Shown piece after piece: positions 9,016-18,380 of a stretch of DNA of 32,972 nt. The DNA lies in NCBI GenBank assembly GCA_024227135.1, contig JAAELC010000100.1, positions 1 to 32,972 on the forward strand, given 5' to 3'. The notes beneath the pieces are model-generated. The model ran no database searches. It was not told the origin of the DNA and worked only from the letters and a program-made list of their open reading frames with translations. The stretch is from Gammaproteobacteria bacterium. Lineage in GTDB: Bacteria; Pseudomonadota; Gammaproteobacteria; Chromatiales; Chromatiaceae. The position numbers and the translations under genes were made by a program. Numbering within the stretch: position 1 is the first letter of the stretch; every line of letters starts with the position of its first letter.

Positions 9016-11331
9016 CTACTGATCTACGGTTGCTGCGGCGATCACCGCCTGCCCAAAGGATAATCCACCATCATTGGCGGGGATACTTGACGGAGCGAGC
9101 ACGGTTAATCCACGGGCTCGCAATAAGTACCCGGTGCGCTCCAGAAGCAGACGATTCTGGAACACCCCACCGCTGAGGACCACTGTTTTCAAACCATGCC
9201 GGGCGCACAATTCTGCTGTAGTACGAGCGACTGCCAGCGCTATCCCGTGATGAAAACGGGCGGCCATTACAGCGGGCAATGTCTCCCGGGAAAGATCCTC
9301 CAGCAACCCAAGCCAGAGGGGTCCCCAGTGTAGAGTGTCCCCTTCCCATTCAAACCCGTAGGCAAATTCAGCCTGCTCTTCAAAACTGTCGGTTGCCAGC
9401 ACTTCCAACTCAATCGCAGCCTGCCCCTCGAAACCGGCGGAATCCCGGCAGATGCCAATCGCAGCGGCAACCCCATCAAACAGACGCCCGGCGGATGAAG
9501 CCGGTGGACTGTTCAATTTCCGTTGTGCCATGGCCCTTAGAGTATCTATTGGCTTTGTTTCGAGAAAACGTACGATATCCAGCTGAGAAAACTCCCGGAC
9601 CACATGTTCCCATCCAGGGGATTCCATCAAGTGAGCCAGCGTATTGCGCCAGGGCTCCCGTATAGCCTGCTCACCCCCGAGCATGGCTACCGGTTGAAAG
9701 CAGGCCAGGCGCCTGATACCTGAATAGTCGGCAAGCAAAAACTCTCCCCCCCAGATACTTCCGTCATCTCCATACCCAAGCCCATCCAGCGCCACCCCTA
9801 AAACACTGTCCGTACTGAAAGGCAAACCGTGTTCCGCCATGCAACCTGCAATGTGAGCATGATGATGCTGCACTTCAATGAGTTGAATACCCTCCTCCGC
9901 CGCCAGTGTTTTACCCAGTTGGGTCGAGTAATAACCGGGATGCCTGTCGACCACGATCACCGAGGGATGAAAATCGTACAACTTCCGATACAAGTGCAGG
10001 TTGTATCGATAGTCCCTGTAGGTCGAGGCGTTTTCCAGATCACCGAGATGCTGGGAGACGATGGCCTGTCCCTGGTCCAGCAGGCAGAAAGTACTCTTGA
10101 GTTCACCACCCATGGAAAGGATAGGCTCAGGGACAGCCAGAGAGGACGGTAACACGATCGGCTGGGGAGCCACACCGCGACCGCGACGCAGGAAGCGAGG
10201 TCTTCCGTCAATCACACGCTCTACTGAATCATCGAGACGGTTGACGATATCCCGATCGTGCATCAGGTAGCAATCCACTATCGAGCCGAGTCGTCGTTTT
10301 GCATCCCGATTGTCGATAGCCTGAGGCTCGTCGCTGAAGTTGCCGGAAGTCAAAACGACAGGGCGCACCATCTTCTGCATCAGCAAATGGTGCAAGGGAG
10401 TATACGGCAGCATAAAACCAAGGGTATTCTGCCCGGGAGCCACCCCGCCGGCAAGGAACTCCCCATTTGCCTCCAGGACCAGTATTGGAGCAGATCGATC
10501 ACCAAGCCGCTCTGCATCCCTGGCATTCACCCGGGCAAACCGTCGGATCATATCCATATCACGCGCCATCAGCGCGAATGCTTTATGGTAGCGCCCCTTG
10601 CGGCTTCGCAGGTTTTTCACAGCCTGCTCACTACCGGCATCACAGGCCAGATGGAACCCCCCTATTCCCTTGACAGCAACCACCAGACCACGGCGAATCA
10701 ACCGTGCAGCGGTTTCTACCGCATCGTATCCAGGTTCGGGTTGGTATAAGCCTTTTTCATCCTCCAGCCAGACCCGGGGACCACAATCACTACAGGCATT
10801 GGGTTGTGCGTGAAAACGGCGATCGGCAGGATTTTCGTACTCTCCGAGGCAGGCAGAACACATGGAGAAGCCCGCCATACTGGTGTTAACCCGGTCGTAG
10901 GGTACAGCTCGAATGATAGAAAGCCTGGGGCCACAGTGGGTACAGTTGGTAAAAGGATAACGATAGCGCCGATCCCGCGGGTTCATCACTTCCGCCAGGC
11001 ACTCATGGCAAGTCGCCGCATCAGCCGCTACGCCGGTGTGGCTTTCACCCTCCCGACTGTGGGTGATGGAAAAGTCACCGGGAACCCCGACTCCCGCTTC
11101 CAATGGATTGCGAGCGACCCGATCCACCTGGGACAAGGGTGGCGGGTCGAGGCTCAGGGAGGCAACGAAATCGTCCAGGTCAGCTCTGTTGCCCCAGGCG
11201 TGTATCATCACACCTTCGGCGTCATTCCATACCTGCCCGACAATACCGAACTGCCTGGCCAGCCGCCACACCGTTGGCCTGAAGCCGACCCCCTGAACGA
11301 TACCGGTCACCCGGATTCTCTCACCTTCCAT
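9016..11331 (-). CDS. hypF: Carbamoyltransferase HypF, [NiFe]-hydrogenase maturation
   Basis: HypF makes the thiocarbamate on HypE from carbamoyl phosphate and ATP, the precursor of the cyanide ligands of the NiFe site. All expected parts are present in 771 residues: an acylphosphatase-like domain with VQGVGFRPTVWRLARQ near the N-terminus; a zinc-finger region with four CxxC pairs (CHECL, CTHCG, CSACL, CSDCG; about 108-185); a YrdC-like nucleotide-binding domain (about 200-390); and a Kae1-like C-terminal domain with the metal-binding HHHAH stretch. The length is normal and no frame damage is seen. It is the last gene of the minus-strand hydrogenase unit, separated from hupR by 234 bp that hold a MITE remnant and a likely terminator, so it may have its own promoter. 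Confidence 0.97.
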   Translation of the reverse strand: MEGERIRVTGIVQGVGFRPTVWRLARQFGIVGQVWNDAEGVMIHAWGNRADLDDFVASLSLDPPPLSQVDRVARNPLEAGVGVPGDFSITHSREGESHTGVAADAATCHECLAEVMNPRDRRYRYPFTNCTHCGPRLSIIRAVPYDRVNTSMAGFSMCSACLGEYENPADRRFHAQPNACSDCGPRVWLEDEKGLYQPEPGYDAVETAARLIRRGLVVAVKGIGGFHLACDAGSEQAVKNLRSRKGRYHKAFALMARDMDMIRRFARVNARDAERLGDRSAPILVLEANGEFLAGGVAPGQNTLGFMLPYTPLHHLLMQKMVRPVVLTSGNFSDEPQAIDNRDAKRRLGSIVDCYLMHDRDIVNRLDDSVERVIDGRPRFLRRGRGVAPQPIVLPSSLAVPEPILSMGGELKSTFCLLDQGQAIVSQHLGDLENASTYRDYRYNLHLYRKLYDFHPSVIVVDRHPGYYSTQLGKTLAAEEGIQLIEVQHHHAHIAGCMAEHGLPFSTDSVLGVALDGLGYGDDGSIWGGEFLLADYSGIRRLACFQPVAMLGGEQAIREPWRNTLAHLMESPGWEHVVREFSQLDIVRFLETKPIDTLRAMAQRKLNSPPASSAGRLFDGVAAAIGICRDSAGFEGQAAIELEVLATDSFEEQAEFAYGFEWEGDTLHWGPLWLGLLEDLSRETLPAVMAARFHHGIALAVARTTAELCARHGLKTVVLSGGVFQNRLLLERTGYLLRARGLTVLAPSSIPANDGGLSFGQAVIAAATVDQ

Positions 11332-11429
11332 TCATATACCCTGTCAATGTAGTAATTACGGATTCAGGGCCATGGAAATCAGGAATGTTCTGAAACAGCG
11401 CTGATGGAGTACCGGCCCGGTCTTCCCGG

Positions 11430-11476
11430 GTAACTAATCACCCCGCACGGGCAATCTCTGCAGGGTGAGCAGTTAC
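11430..11476 (-). mobile_element. MITE, 47-bp internally deleted copy f with perfect 8-bp target duplication
   Basis: Only the two ends of the element remain: left GTAACTAATCACCCCGCACG, right (reverse complement) GTAACTGCTCACCC. They are joined through AATCT, a word found near both ends of the full-length copies. Identical octamers CTTCCCGG flank it at 11422-11429 and 11477-11484. The perfect duplication shows that even this short form was inserted as a transposable unit, or that the deletion followed a recent insertion. Confidence 0.88.
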
Positions 11477-11512
11477 CTTCCCGGAACGAAAAGCCACCTG
11501 AATCACCCAACC

Positions 11513-11535
11513 CAAAAGCGCTGCCGGGCAGCGCT
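11513..11535 (-). terminator. Probable rho-independent terminator after hupR
   Basis: On the minus strand AGCGCTGCC pairs perfectly with GGCAGCGCT (11517-11535 region) with almost no spacer, followed at once by TTTTGGG. It lies about 30 bp beyond the hupR stop and fits an intrinsic terminator with a short U run. The U tract is brief, so strength is uncertain. Confidence 0.55.
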
Positions 11536-11565
11536 CACCGATCCCTGGCTAAAAACTGACTCTGA

Positions 11566-13045
11566 TCAGCCCGCAACCTGATCGATACCGGTCTCGATGG
11601 TCTCCACCTTCTCCAAACCATATCGCTCCAACTTGCTCCGCAGACCAACCCGGGATAATCCCAACTCTTTTGCAGCGCGGCTCTTGTTCCATTGATGCCG
11701 AATCAGGGTTTCACGAAGAATGCGTGCCTCCAGAATTCCGACCCGCTCTTTCAGAGTACCCTGAATATCGGCAATATTCTCCACTCCAGGTCCTTCATCC
11801 TGAGGCAGCGCGCGGAGCACGCGTGACGTCAGCAATTCTGCTCCCAATTGATCGCCTCCCCATGACAAGCATATGCCGCACTTCGTTCTGCAATTCCCGC
11901 ACATTGCCAGGCCAATGGAAAGCCTGCATGCAGGCGACCGCCTCGTCGGTGAATCCGGTCACCCTTTTGTCAAGACTTTGCATCGCGGACTCCAGCAGAC
12001 TGTTGGCCAGAACAGGAATGTCGATGCGCCGTTCACGCAACGGCGGTAACGAAACCGTCACTGTCGCCAGCCTGTAGTAGAGGTCCTCCCGAAAACGTCC
12101 ACCGCTCACCTCCCCATCGAGATCCCGGTTGGTCGCAGCAATAATACGTACATCGACCTTGCGGGTACGCCCACTGCCCAGCGGCCGTATCTCACCCTCC
12201 TGCAACACGCGCAGCAACTTCACCTGAAATGCCGGTGAGACTTCTCCAATCTCATCGAGAAATACGGTTCCGCCGCTGGCCCGTTCTAACAAACCCACTC
12301 GATCTTCCGTTGCACCGGTAAAAGCACCGCGTATGTAGTCGAAAAGTTCACTCTCCAGCAACTCATCGGGTAACGCACCACAGTTTTCCACCACGAAAGG
12401 TTTGTTCCAACGCAGGCTGTTTTGGTGCAGTGAGCGTGCAGCCAGCTCTTTTCCGGTTCCCGATTCTCCAGAAAGCAGGACCGAAACATCGTAAGGTGCA
12501 ACCTGCCGCAGCTTCTCACAAACCTCATTCATGCAGCTGTTGGCGGTACGAACCATCCCATCGTCGCAATGATGCCGCTTGTGCAGCTTCGACCGCTTAT
12601 CAGTCAGCGACTCATCGGAGTTGCCGGAGACCATTTTCAACCCGATTGATAGTGCCTCGTTTTTACGCTGAAGCTCAAACAACCGGGTCGCATTTCTCAA
12701 CGTGAGAATCAGATCGTCCCGCCGCCAGGGCCGGGATATGTATTGATAGATTCCTTCATGATCATCCGTATCGATGGTCTCCCCGGATGGAATCTGATCG
12801 ATAACGATCATACGAATAACTTCGGGCCATTTCTGCTGCACCTGCTCGAGAAACTCCCCACCGCCAATATCGGAATGGTACTGTCCGACCAACATCACCT
12901 GCACCCATTCCTGTTGCAGAATCGATTGAGCATCATCGATTGTAGAAGCAGTCCGCAGATCGAACACTTCCTTCAGGTCACGGTGCATGGCCTGCCGGAT
13001 CCCGGAATCCTCATCGATATAGAGCAAAGTCGGCAGTTTACTCAT
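11566..13045 (-). pseudogene. hupR: HupR-type NtrC-family hydrogenase regulator, frameshifted before its DNA-binding domain
   Basis: The gene encodes a receiver domain (about 1-125), an AAA+ sigma54-interaction domain (GESGTGKE Walker A; GAFTGA loop; GGTVFLDEIGE Walker B) and a Fis-type helix-turn-helix (NKSRAAKELGLSRVGLRSKL), as in HupR/HoxA of uptake-hydrogenase loci. The first 400 or so residues are in one frame. At about 11857, in the GGGAGG stretch, one extra base moves the rest into another frame, where LGAELLTSRVLRALPQDEG and the HTH follow. The receiver is also atypical: glycine (G54) stands where the phosphorylated aspartate should be, and the usual lysine of KPW is arginine, although D11/E12 remain. 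The block before GAFTGA reads ELFDYIR rather than the usual ELFG. The start overlaps the hypX stop (ATGA). Without the C-terminal HTH it cannot bind DNA normally, unless the extra base is a sequencing error. Confidence 0.85.
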
Positions 13046-14748
13046 GACTGGCTCCGTGAAGAACCATCACGTTGGCGATGCTTTGCGATCGTCAGGGGAG
13101 TACGGGATTTTGGTATCTTGTAGACGAAGTTATAACGTGCAATATGATAGCTTGGATCGAATCCATAAAAGTTCAATCGCATACCTTCCAACTCCTCGTT
13201 CCGGTAGCACAGCAAGGGTTTGAGATTTTCGTCTTCGGCTCGGCGTGTTCTCTTCTTCGCCAGACTGTCCCGAAAAACCTCCATGCCTGCCATTTGTGCT
13301 GCCCGACACCTGACCTCCCTGGCAAATTCATGAAAGCTCCTCCCGAACGACTGGTCTACCAATCCAAGTGACAGGGCCTCAGGTACCCCCATGGGCAGCC
13401 TCGCCCTGACGATACGCTCAGCATTCCGGGCTCCGGCATACCGTGGTAACAGATAACTCCAGTACTCGGAGCCGAACAGATTACCCATATCCTTGTAGTG
13501 GGGATTCAGAATCACACCCTTACGCGCCCACACTTCGTCGCAGGCCCGAGCGAGAAAAACTCCGCCAGCACCCGCATTACCCTGCATAGCGGCGATCGTC
13601 AGGTGGGAATCACACTTGATGATCTCCAGTGCCAGGTCATTCATTGCATTGATATTCCGCCAGGATTCGTCAGCCGGACTGTCGGCAGCCTCAATCCGAT
13701 TCAGATCCATACCATTGGACCAGAAATCGATTCCACCCATCAGAACCACCACTTTAATATCTGGCTGGCATACACCGATGTATGCCTGGCGTAGTCGTTC
13801 ACACTGACGGGTACCCATGGCACCGTTATAGAGAGGAAAGTGCAGATAGGCCACCTCCCCATCCCTCTCGCACCAGATGTCGCGATAGCCGCAATGCTGG
13901 TCTGGTGTAATCACTGGAAGCCCGGATACCTCACTGGCCAGAACCATGGTTGCCGGCAGCTTGAATGGATGTGCAGCCGACTTGTCGCGGAGATAGCCGA
14001 TCCATACCGCACCGTCCACCGTTGCCCTGCAGATCGCCCCTTCACAACAGGCGAGCACTGCGCCGGGAGCACCCTTCAACAGGGTCTCCGGCATTGCGTC
14101 GTAAAGCAACAACTCACGGCCAAACAATGAATCCCGCACTCCCGGAAACCCATCCGCACTATTGATTTTTCTTAACAGGGTCTCCGTCTCATCCCGGTCC
14201 CAATCGATCTTCCGATCGGCTTGTCCCATCAATGGATTCCACTTTCCGCCAACACCCGGGTCGGAGTCAGTCAAGGGCAACGGGGTAAAAGTCCCGCTTT
14301 GATAGCGCGACACTGCCAGCAATACCCCCTCCACCGCCGCTTCGGCGGTTTCATGACGATACAGACTGGCCTTTTTTCCTGGCCGCATATCAAACTCGAC
14401 GGAAGCCCAGATATCGCCACCATCCATTTCTGCATTGGCCTGCAATACAGTAACCCCCCAGTGCCTCTTTCCGGTCATCACTGCCCAATCCAATGCTGAC
14501 GGACCTCGATCCCCCCGAATACCAGGGTGCACTACCAGGCAGATATGTCTGCTCCAGATACTCTCCGGAATAGCCCGTTTCAAGAAAGGCGCAATAATCA
14601 ATTCGGGTTTGAAAAGCTCAACTGCCTCTTCAGAAACACTGTCGTTAATATCAAACTCCACCGAAACTTCATGCCCGCAATCTTGAAGTTCCACAAACAG
14701 CCGCTGGGTAAGGCTGTTAAAGGCATGGGTTAAAAAAAGAATGCGCAT
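13042..14748 (-). CDS. hypX: HypX (HoxX), CO-ligand synthesis for [NiFe]-hydrogenase
   Basis: HypX supplies the active-site CO ligand under aerobic conditions, from formyl groups via formyl-CoA. The 568-residue protein has the normal two-part build: an N-terminal formyltransferase-like region (about 1-270; VVHPGIRGDRGPSALDW and the WGVTVLQANAEMDGGDIW block) and a C-terminal enoyl-CoA hydratase/isomerase-like region (about 290-540; MGGIDFWSNGMDLNRIE and AMQGNAGAGGVFLARACDE). No frame damage is seen. Translation starts at an ATG after AAAGGC; a run of eight A residues and an 11-bp tandem array lie directly upstream. HypX is found with hydrogenases that are matured in air, so the lost enzyme was probably used under oxic conditions. 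Confidence 0.95.
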   Translation of the reverse strand: MRILFLTHAFNSLTQRLFVELQDCGHEVSVEFDINDSVSEEAVELFKPELIIAPFLKRAIPESIWSRHICLVVHPGIRGDRGPSALDWAVMTGKRHWGVTVLQANAEMDGGDIWASVEFDMRPGKKASLYRHETAEAAVEGVLLAVSRYQSGTFTPLPLTDSDPGVGGKWNPLMGQADRKIDWDRDETETLLRKINSADGFPGVRDSLFGRELLLYDAMPETLLKGAPGAVLACCEGAICRATVDGAVWIGYLRDKSAAHPFKLPATMVLASEVSGLPVITPDQHCGYRDIWCERDGEVAYLHFPLYNGAMGTRQCERLRQAYIGVCQPDIKVVVLMGGIDFWSNGMDLNRIEAADSPADESWRNINAMNDLALEIIKCDSHLTIAAMQGNAGAGGVFLARACDEVWARKGVILNPHYKDMGNLFGSEYWSYLLPRYAGARNAERIVRARLPMGVPEALSLGLVDQSFGRSFHEFAREVRCRAAQMAGMEVFRDSLAKKRTRRAEDENLKPLLCYRNEELEGMRLNFYGFDPSYHIARYNFVYKIPKSRTPLTIAKHRQRDGSSRSQS

Positions 14749-14755
14749 GCCTTTT

Positions 14756-14820
14756 TTTTACCACTCTTTTACCACTCTTTTACCACTCTTTTACCACTCT
14801 TTTACCACTCTTTTACCACT
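14756..14820. repeat. 11-bp tandem repeat array in the hypE-hypX gap
   Basis: Five perfect 11-bp units (TTTTACCACTC on the plus strand) from 14756 to 14810 are followed by a sixth unit that is intact for ten bases. On the minus, coding strand the unit reads GAGTGGTAAAA. The array fills most of the 87-bp gap between the hypE stop and the hypX start and ends in an eight-base T run (A run on the coding strand) right at the hypX ribosome binding site. Such arrays change copy number by slippage. Confidence 0.95.
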
Positions 14821-14835
14821 TCCAAAACCGCGTCA

Positions 14836-15876
14836 TCAGCAGATTCTCGGCAGCTGTTCCCCCGCCAGCCAGTCTACCATTCGACTGCCACCAAACCGGG
14901 TTTCCATGGTCACGAACCCAAGGGGATCATCAATCACCCTGCCTATCTCTGCTGCCTGGCGTCCCAGCGGGTGCGCCCGCATGACTTCCAGCAGCCTCTG
15001 CGCATCACCAGAAGGACAAATACAAACCAGCTTACCCTCGTTAGCAATGTAAAGCGGATCAAGCCCCAGCAGTTCACAGGCTGCCACCACCTCATCATTG
15101 AAAGGTATGCTGTCCTCATAAATACTCATACCGACACCAGATTGGCTGGCCAGCTCATTCAGCGTCGTTGCCAGGCCTCCTCTCGTGGGATCGCGCAGGC
15201 AATGAATGGCCGGAACAGACCGCACCATATCCGACACCAGTCCGTGCAGCGCCGCAGAATCTGACATTATCCGAGTCTCAAATTCAAGATTTTCCCGGCT
15301 GGACATAATAGCAACCCCATGGTCCCCCAGGGTACCGCTGATGAGTATGGCATCTCCCGGTTGTGCCAGATGACCAGAGATATTGATACCGGGAGGCACC
15401 ATCCCGATCCCCGTCGTCGTGATGAATACACCATCGCCATTGCCCCTTTCCACCACCTTGGTATCACCGGTTGAAACCGGTACACCTGCAAGGGAAGCGG
15501 CCTCGGCCATGCTGATGACAATTCGTTCCAGATCGACAAGTGGAAAGCCCTCCTCAAGAATAAAGCCAGCGGCCAGACTGAGGGGCTGAGCTCCCGACAT
15601 GGCTACATCATTGATTGTTCCGTGTACCGATAACGAACCGATATCCCCCCCCGGAAAAAACAGGGGTGAAATGACATGGCCGTCTGTACTCATAACCATT
15701 CGACCACCCACCACATCAAATGCCGCCTGATCGTTTCCCTGACCCAGCAACTCATTGTCGAGATGCTTGAAAAACAGCTCATTGATCAACTGAGCCATGG
15801 TCCGCCCCCCACTGCCATGCCCCATCTCCACCAAACCGTCACGAATATTCAATCGCTGTGGAAAACGCTGTTTCAT
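14836..15876 (-). CDS. hypE: HypE, cyanide-ligand maturation enzyme
   Basis: HypE accepts a carbamoyl group from HypF on its C-terminal cysteine and dehydrates it with ATP to a thiocyanate, which is passed to the HypCD complex. The 346-residue protein ends in PRIC, the required C-terminal cysteine motif, and has the PurM-like motifs GHGSGGRTMAQLI near residue 20, STDGHVISPLFFPGGDIG, and DPTRGGLATTLNELA. Length and ends are normal. It follows hypD after a 146-bp gap, longer than other gaps in the cluster, and is followed by the tandem repeat and hypX. Confidence 0.97.
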   Translation of the reverse strand: MKQRFPQRLNIRDGLVEMGHGSGGRTMAQLINELFFKHLDNELLGQGNDQAAFDVVGGRMVMSTDGHVISPLFFPGGDIGSLSVHGTINDVAMSGAQPLSLAAGFILEEGFPLVDLERIVISMAEAASLAGVPVSTGDTKVVERGNGDGVFITTTGIGMVPPGINISGHLAQPGDAILISGTLGDHGVAIMSSRENLEFETRIMSDSAALHGLVSDMVRSVPAIHCLRDPTRGGLATTLNELASQSGVGMSIYEDSIPFNDEVVAACELLGLDPLYIANEGKLVCICPSGDAQRLLEVMRAHPLGRQAAEIGRVIDDPLGFVTMETRFGGSRMVDWLAGEQLPRIC

Positions 15877-16022
15877 TAAAGTTCAATCCTGGGAATTTTG
15901 AAAACGACCATTGCCGGATAGTGGAATGCTGAGAGTCGATCGATCATAAAGGTTTGACTGTTACTCCAGCCCCTCCTGAGAGGAATCCGTGCCAGTGCTT
16001 TATCACTGTCACGTTGAAAACA

Positions 16023-17144
16023 TCAGTTTCGAAAGCGCCCATAGCTCCAATACGCGGCACAGGCCCCCTCGGAAGAGACCATGCAGGAGCCTATCGGGTT
16101 ATCAGGTGTACACAAAGTACCGAAAAGTTTACAGTCAGTAGGCTTTTTTACGCCCCGCAGTATATTCGGACACTCACAGCCTGGAATATCAGGTGTCCTG
16201 GTGTCTCCCAGTTCGAAACGTTTTTCAGCATCAAACTCAGCATATGACTGCTTGATCTTCAAAGCACTGTAAGGAACCTCTCCCAGACCACGCCACTCAA
16301 AAGTACGCCTAAGCTCCATCACTTCGGCTACCATCCCCTGAGCCTTGGAATTACCTTCCCTGGATACGACCCGGGTATATTCATTTTCAACTTCATGGCG
16401 ACCCTCGTTGATCTGCCGCACCAACATCAATGCCGACTGCATCATGTCGAGGGGTTCGAATCCGGCGATAACCACCGGCTTCTGGTATTCCTCAGCAAAA
16501 AATTCATAGGGGCGACTACCGATGACCGAACTGACATGGGAGGGTCCAAAAAAGCCATCGATACACAGGGTTCCTATTTCCCGAACCTCTGGTGACTCCA
16601 GGATATTCTGAATCGCGGCAGGGGTCAGCACATGGTTGCAGAACACGCTGAAATTTTTCAGCCCCTCTGCCTGTGCCTGCTTGATGGCCACAGCGGTCGG
16701 GGGGGTTGTAGTCTCGAAACCAATCGCAAAGAACACCACTTCCCGGTCCGGATTCTCTCGAGCGATCCCAAGTACATCCTGGGTCGAGTAGACCATCCGT
16801 ACGTCCGCACCTTCCGCTTTTACACGCTGCAAGGTTTTTCTGTTTCCTGCGGGAACCCGTAACAGATCACCATAGGTACACAGAATCAAATCATGCTTCA
16901 GGGTAATTCCGATCGCATCACTGATCCGCCCGGAAGGTAACACGCATACCGGGCACCCCGGGCCATGCACAAAACTGATATTCCCAGGCATAAGGTCCTG
17001 GATACCATAACGGAAAATGGCGTGCGTATGACCGCCACAAAACTCCATCAGTTGATATTGGCGAGCGGGATCAACCTCTCTTTTTATGGCGGCCTCAAGT
17101 GTCTGCGCCAGGTCCTGCTGCCTGAATTCGTCGATATACTTCAT
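16023..17144 (-). CDS. hypD: HypD, Fe(CN)2CO assembly scaffold
   Basis: HypD, with HypC, holds the iron while cyanide and CO ligands are added. The 373-residue protein has the family signatures FCGGHTHAIFRYGI (about 35-48), GPGCPVCVLP (about 62-71), CTYGDLLRVPAG, and the C-terminal four-cysteine [4Fe-4S] region (GCECPNILRG, DCKLFGTLC, GSCMVSSEGACAAYW). It is full-length. Its ATG overlaps the hypC stop by four bases (ATGA), so translation of the two is coupled. Confidence 0.97.
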   Translation of the reverse strand: MKYIDEFRQQDLAQTLEAAIKREVDPARQYQLMEFCGGHTHAIFRYGIQDLMPGNISFVHGPGCPVCVLPSGRISDAIGITLKHDLILCTYGDLLRVPAGNRKTLQRVKAEGADVRMVYSTQDVLGIARENPDREVVFFAIGFETTTPPTAVAIKQAQAEGLKNFSVFCNHVLTPAAIQNILESPEVREIGTLCIDGFFGPSHVSSVIGSRPYEFFAEEYQKPVVIAGFEPLDMMQSALMLVRQINEGRHEVENEYTRVVSREGNSKAQGMVAEVMELRRTFEWRGLGEVPYSALKIKQSYAEFDAEKRFELGDTRTPDIPGCECPNILRGVKKPTDCKLFGTLCTPDNPIGSCMVSSEGACAAYWSYGRFRN

Positions 17145-17377
17145 GCCTCTGCATTTCCGGTCAATCCGGCCTCTGCAAACAACTGTAGTGTTTTCTCTGC
17201 TTCTTCCGTGCTCACTTTGTTCAGTGCGTAGCCTACGTGAATCAATAGAAAGTCATCGATCCGTACATTTTCCACCAGCGCCAGGGAAACCACCTTGTTG
17301 ACACCCCCCAGGGTAACGGTAGCTGTATCGGTTGACTCATCTATGGAGATGACTCTTGCGGGTAATGCGAGACACAT
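17141..17377 (-). CDS. hypC: HypC chaperone
   Basis: This 78-residue protein is HypC: the conserved N-terminal MCLALPARVI with the essential cysteine at position 2, a central VSLALVENVRIDDFLLIHVG strand region, and a C-terminal helix. It carries the Fe(CN)2CO unit from HypD to the hydrogenase large subunit. It is intact and translationally coupled to hypD. The paralogous hupF gene in this locus is frameshifted. Confidence 0.96.
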   Translation of the reverse strand: MCLALPARVISIDESTDTATVTLGGVNKVVSLALVENVRIDDFLLIHVGYALNKVSTEEAEKTLQLFAEAGLTGNAEA

Positions 17378-17540
17378 AAGGTACTCTCTAAAATTCTACA
17401 GTGTGATGAAGAGCCACCCATCGAGATGGGGTTTAAAAGCCTTTTCATCATTGTGATGAAGGTTCTGCACCGTAACTGAATCAACTGTACTCAGCCGGTC
17501 GCCAGACACTGTACTCCTGCTTTTCCAAACTGTCAGGATA

Positions 17541-18380
17541 TCAACCGATAGAAGCCAGCTGCCGGGTTGTTTTAGCCCACTGATACCAGGTTTCCATACC
17601 CTCGCCAGTCAGTGCCGAAACCTGCAACACCTTGATACCGGGATTGACTCGCCGGGCGTATTCGATACACTTTTCCACATCAAAATTCAGGTAGGGCAAC
17701 AGATCGATCTTATTCAACAGTATCAGATCGGCAGCGTGAAACATGTCCGGATACTTGATCGGTTTATCCTCGCCTTCGGTGGTAGAGAGAATCGCCACTT
17801 TGTACGCCTCACCCAGATCGAAAGCCGCCGGGCATACTAAATTCCCCACGTTTTCTATAAACAGTACACTACCGTTTTCCGGCTGCAGGGTATCCAGGGC
17901 ATGACCGACCATATGCGCATCCAGGTGACATCCCTTTCCGGTATTGATCTGCAATGCCTTGACACCGGTCTCCCGGATACGCTCAGCGTCATGGGTGGTT
18001 TGCTGGTCACCCTCGACCACCGATATCTTCAACTGACCTTCAAGATCAGTGATAGTCCGGGTCAACAGGGTCGTTTTTCCTGAGCCGGGCCCGGAAAGCA
18101 GATTCAGCGTCAGGACGTCTCGCTCCTGAAACCAGCGGCGATTAGCGGCAGCATACTGGTTGTTCCTGCCCAGAATGTCTTCCTCGATCTGTACCATGCG
18201 GGCCTGACTCAGCCCCGGTGCATGGGCATGGGCCGGACCCCGACCATAGTCATGCAGATTCTGCCCGGTTTGTTTCGAATCCCCACCCTGATCCCGGGAG
18301 TGATGGTGTTCGTGATCGTGGGAATGTCCATGATCTTCGAGTTTAGTCTCACCCTCGCCACAACCACATACGGTACACAT
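17541..18380 (-). CDS. hypB: HypB, nickel-insertion GTPase with metal-binding N-terminus
   Basis: HypB works with HypA to insert nickel into the large subunit. The 279-residue protein starts with [11 protein letters not shown], a high-affinity nickel motif, and then has a histidine-rich tail (about residues 17-55), as in HypB proteins that also store nickel. The GTPase domain has the P-loop GPGSGKTT at 97-104, the [13 protein letters not shown] region, and NKIDLLPY near 224. It is full-length. Its start overlaps the hypA stop (TGATG). A 160-bp gap follows before hypC. Confidence 0.97.
   Translation of the reverse strand: MCTVCGCGEGETKLEDHGHSHDHEHHHSRDQGGDSKQTGQNLHDYGRGPAHAHAPGLSQARMVQIEEDILGRNNQYAAANRRWFQERDVLTLNLLSGPGSGKTTLLTRTITDLEGQLKISVVEGDQQTTHDAERIRETGVKALQINTGKGCHLDAHMVGHALDTLQPENGSVLFIENVGNLVCPAAFDLGEAYKVAILSTTEGEDKPIKYPDMFHAADLILLNKIDLLPYLNFDVEKCIEYARRVNPGIKVLQVSALTGEGMETWYQWAKTTRQLASIG

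Noticed and set aside
11036-11352. Plus-strand frames over hypF
   Set aside because: They are shadows of the clearly recognised minus-strand hypF gene and have no family features.
14756-14820. Possible CRISPR-like array
   Set aside because: The 11-bp units are directly adjacent with no spacers, and no cas genes are near. It is a simple tandem repeat.
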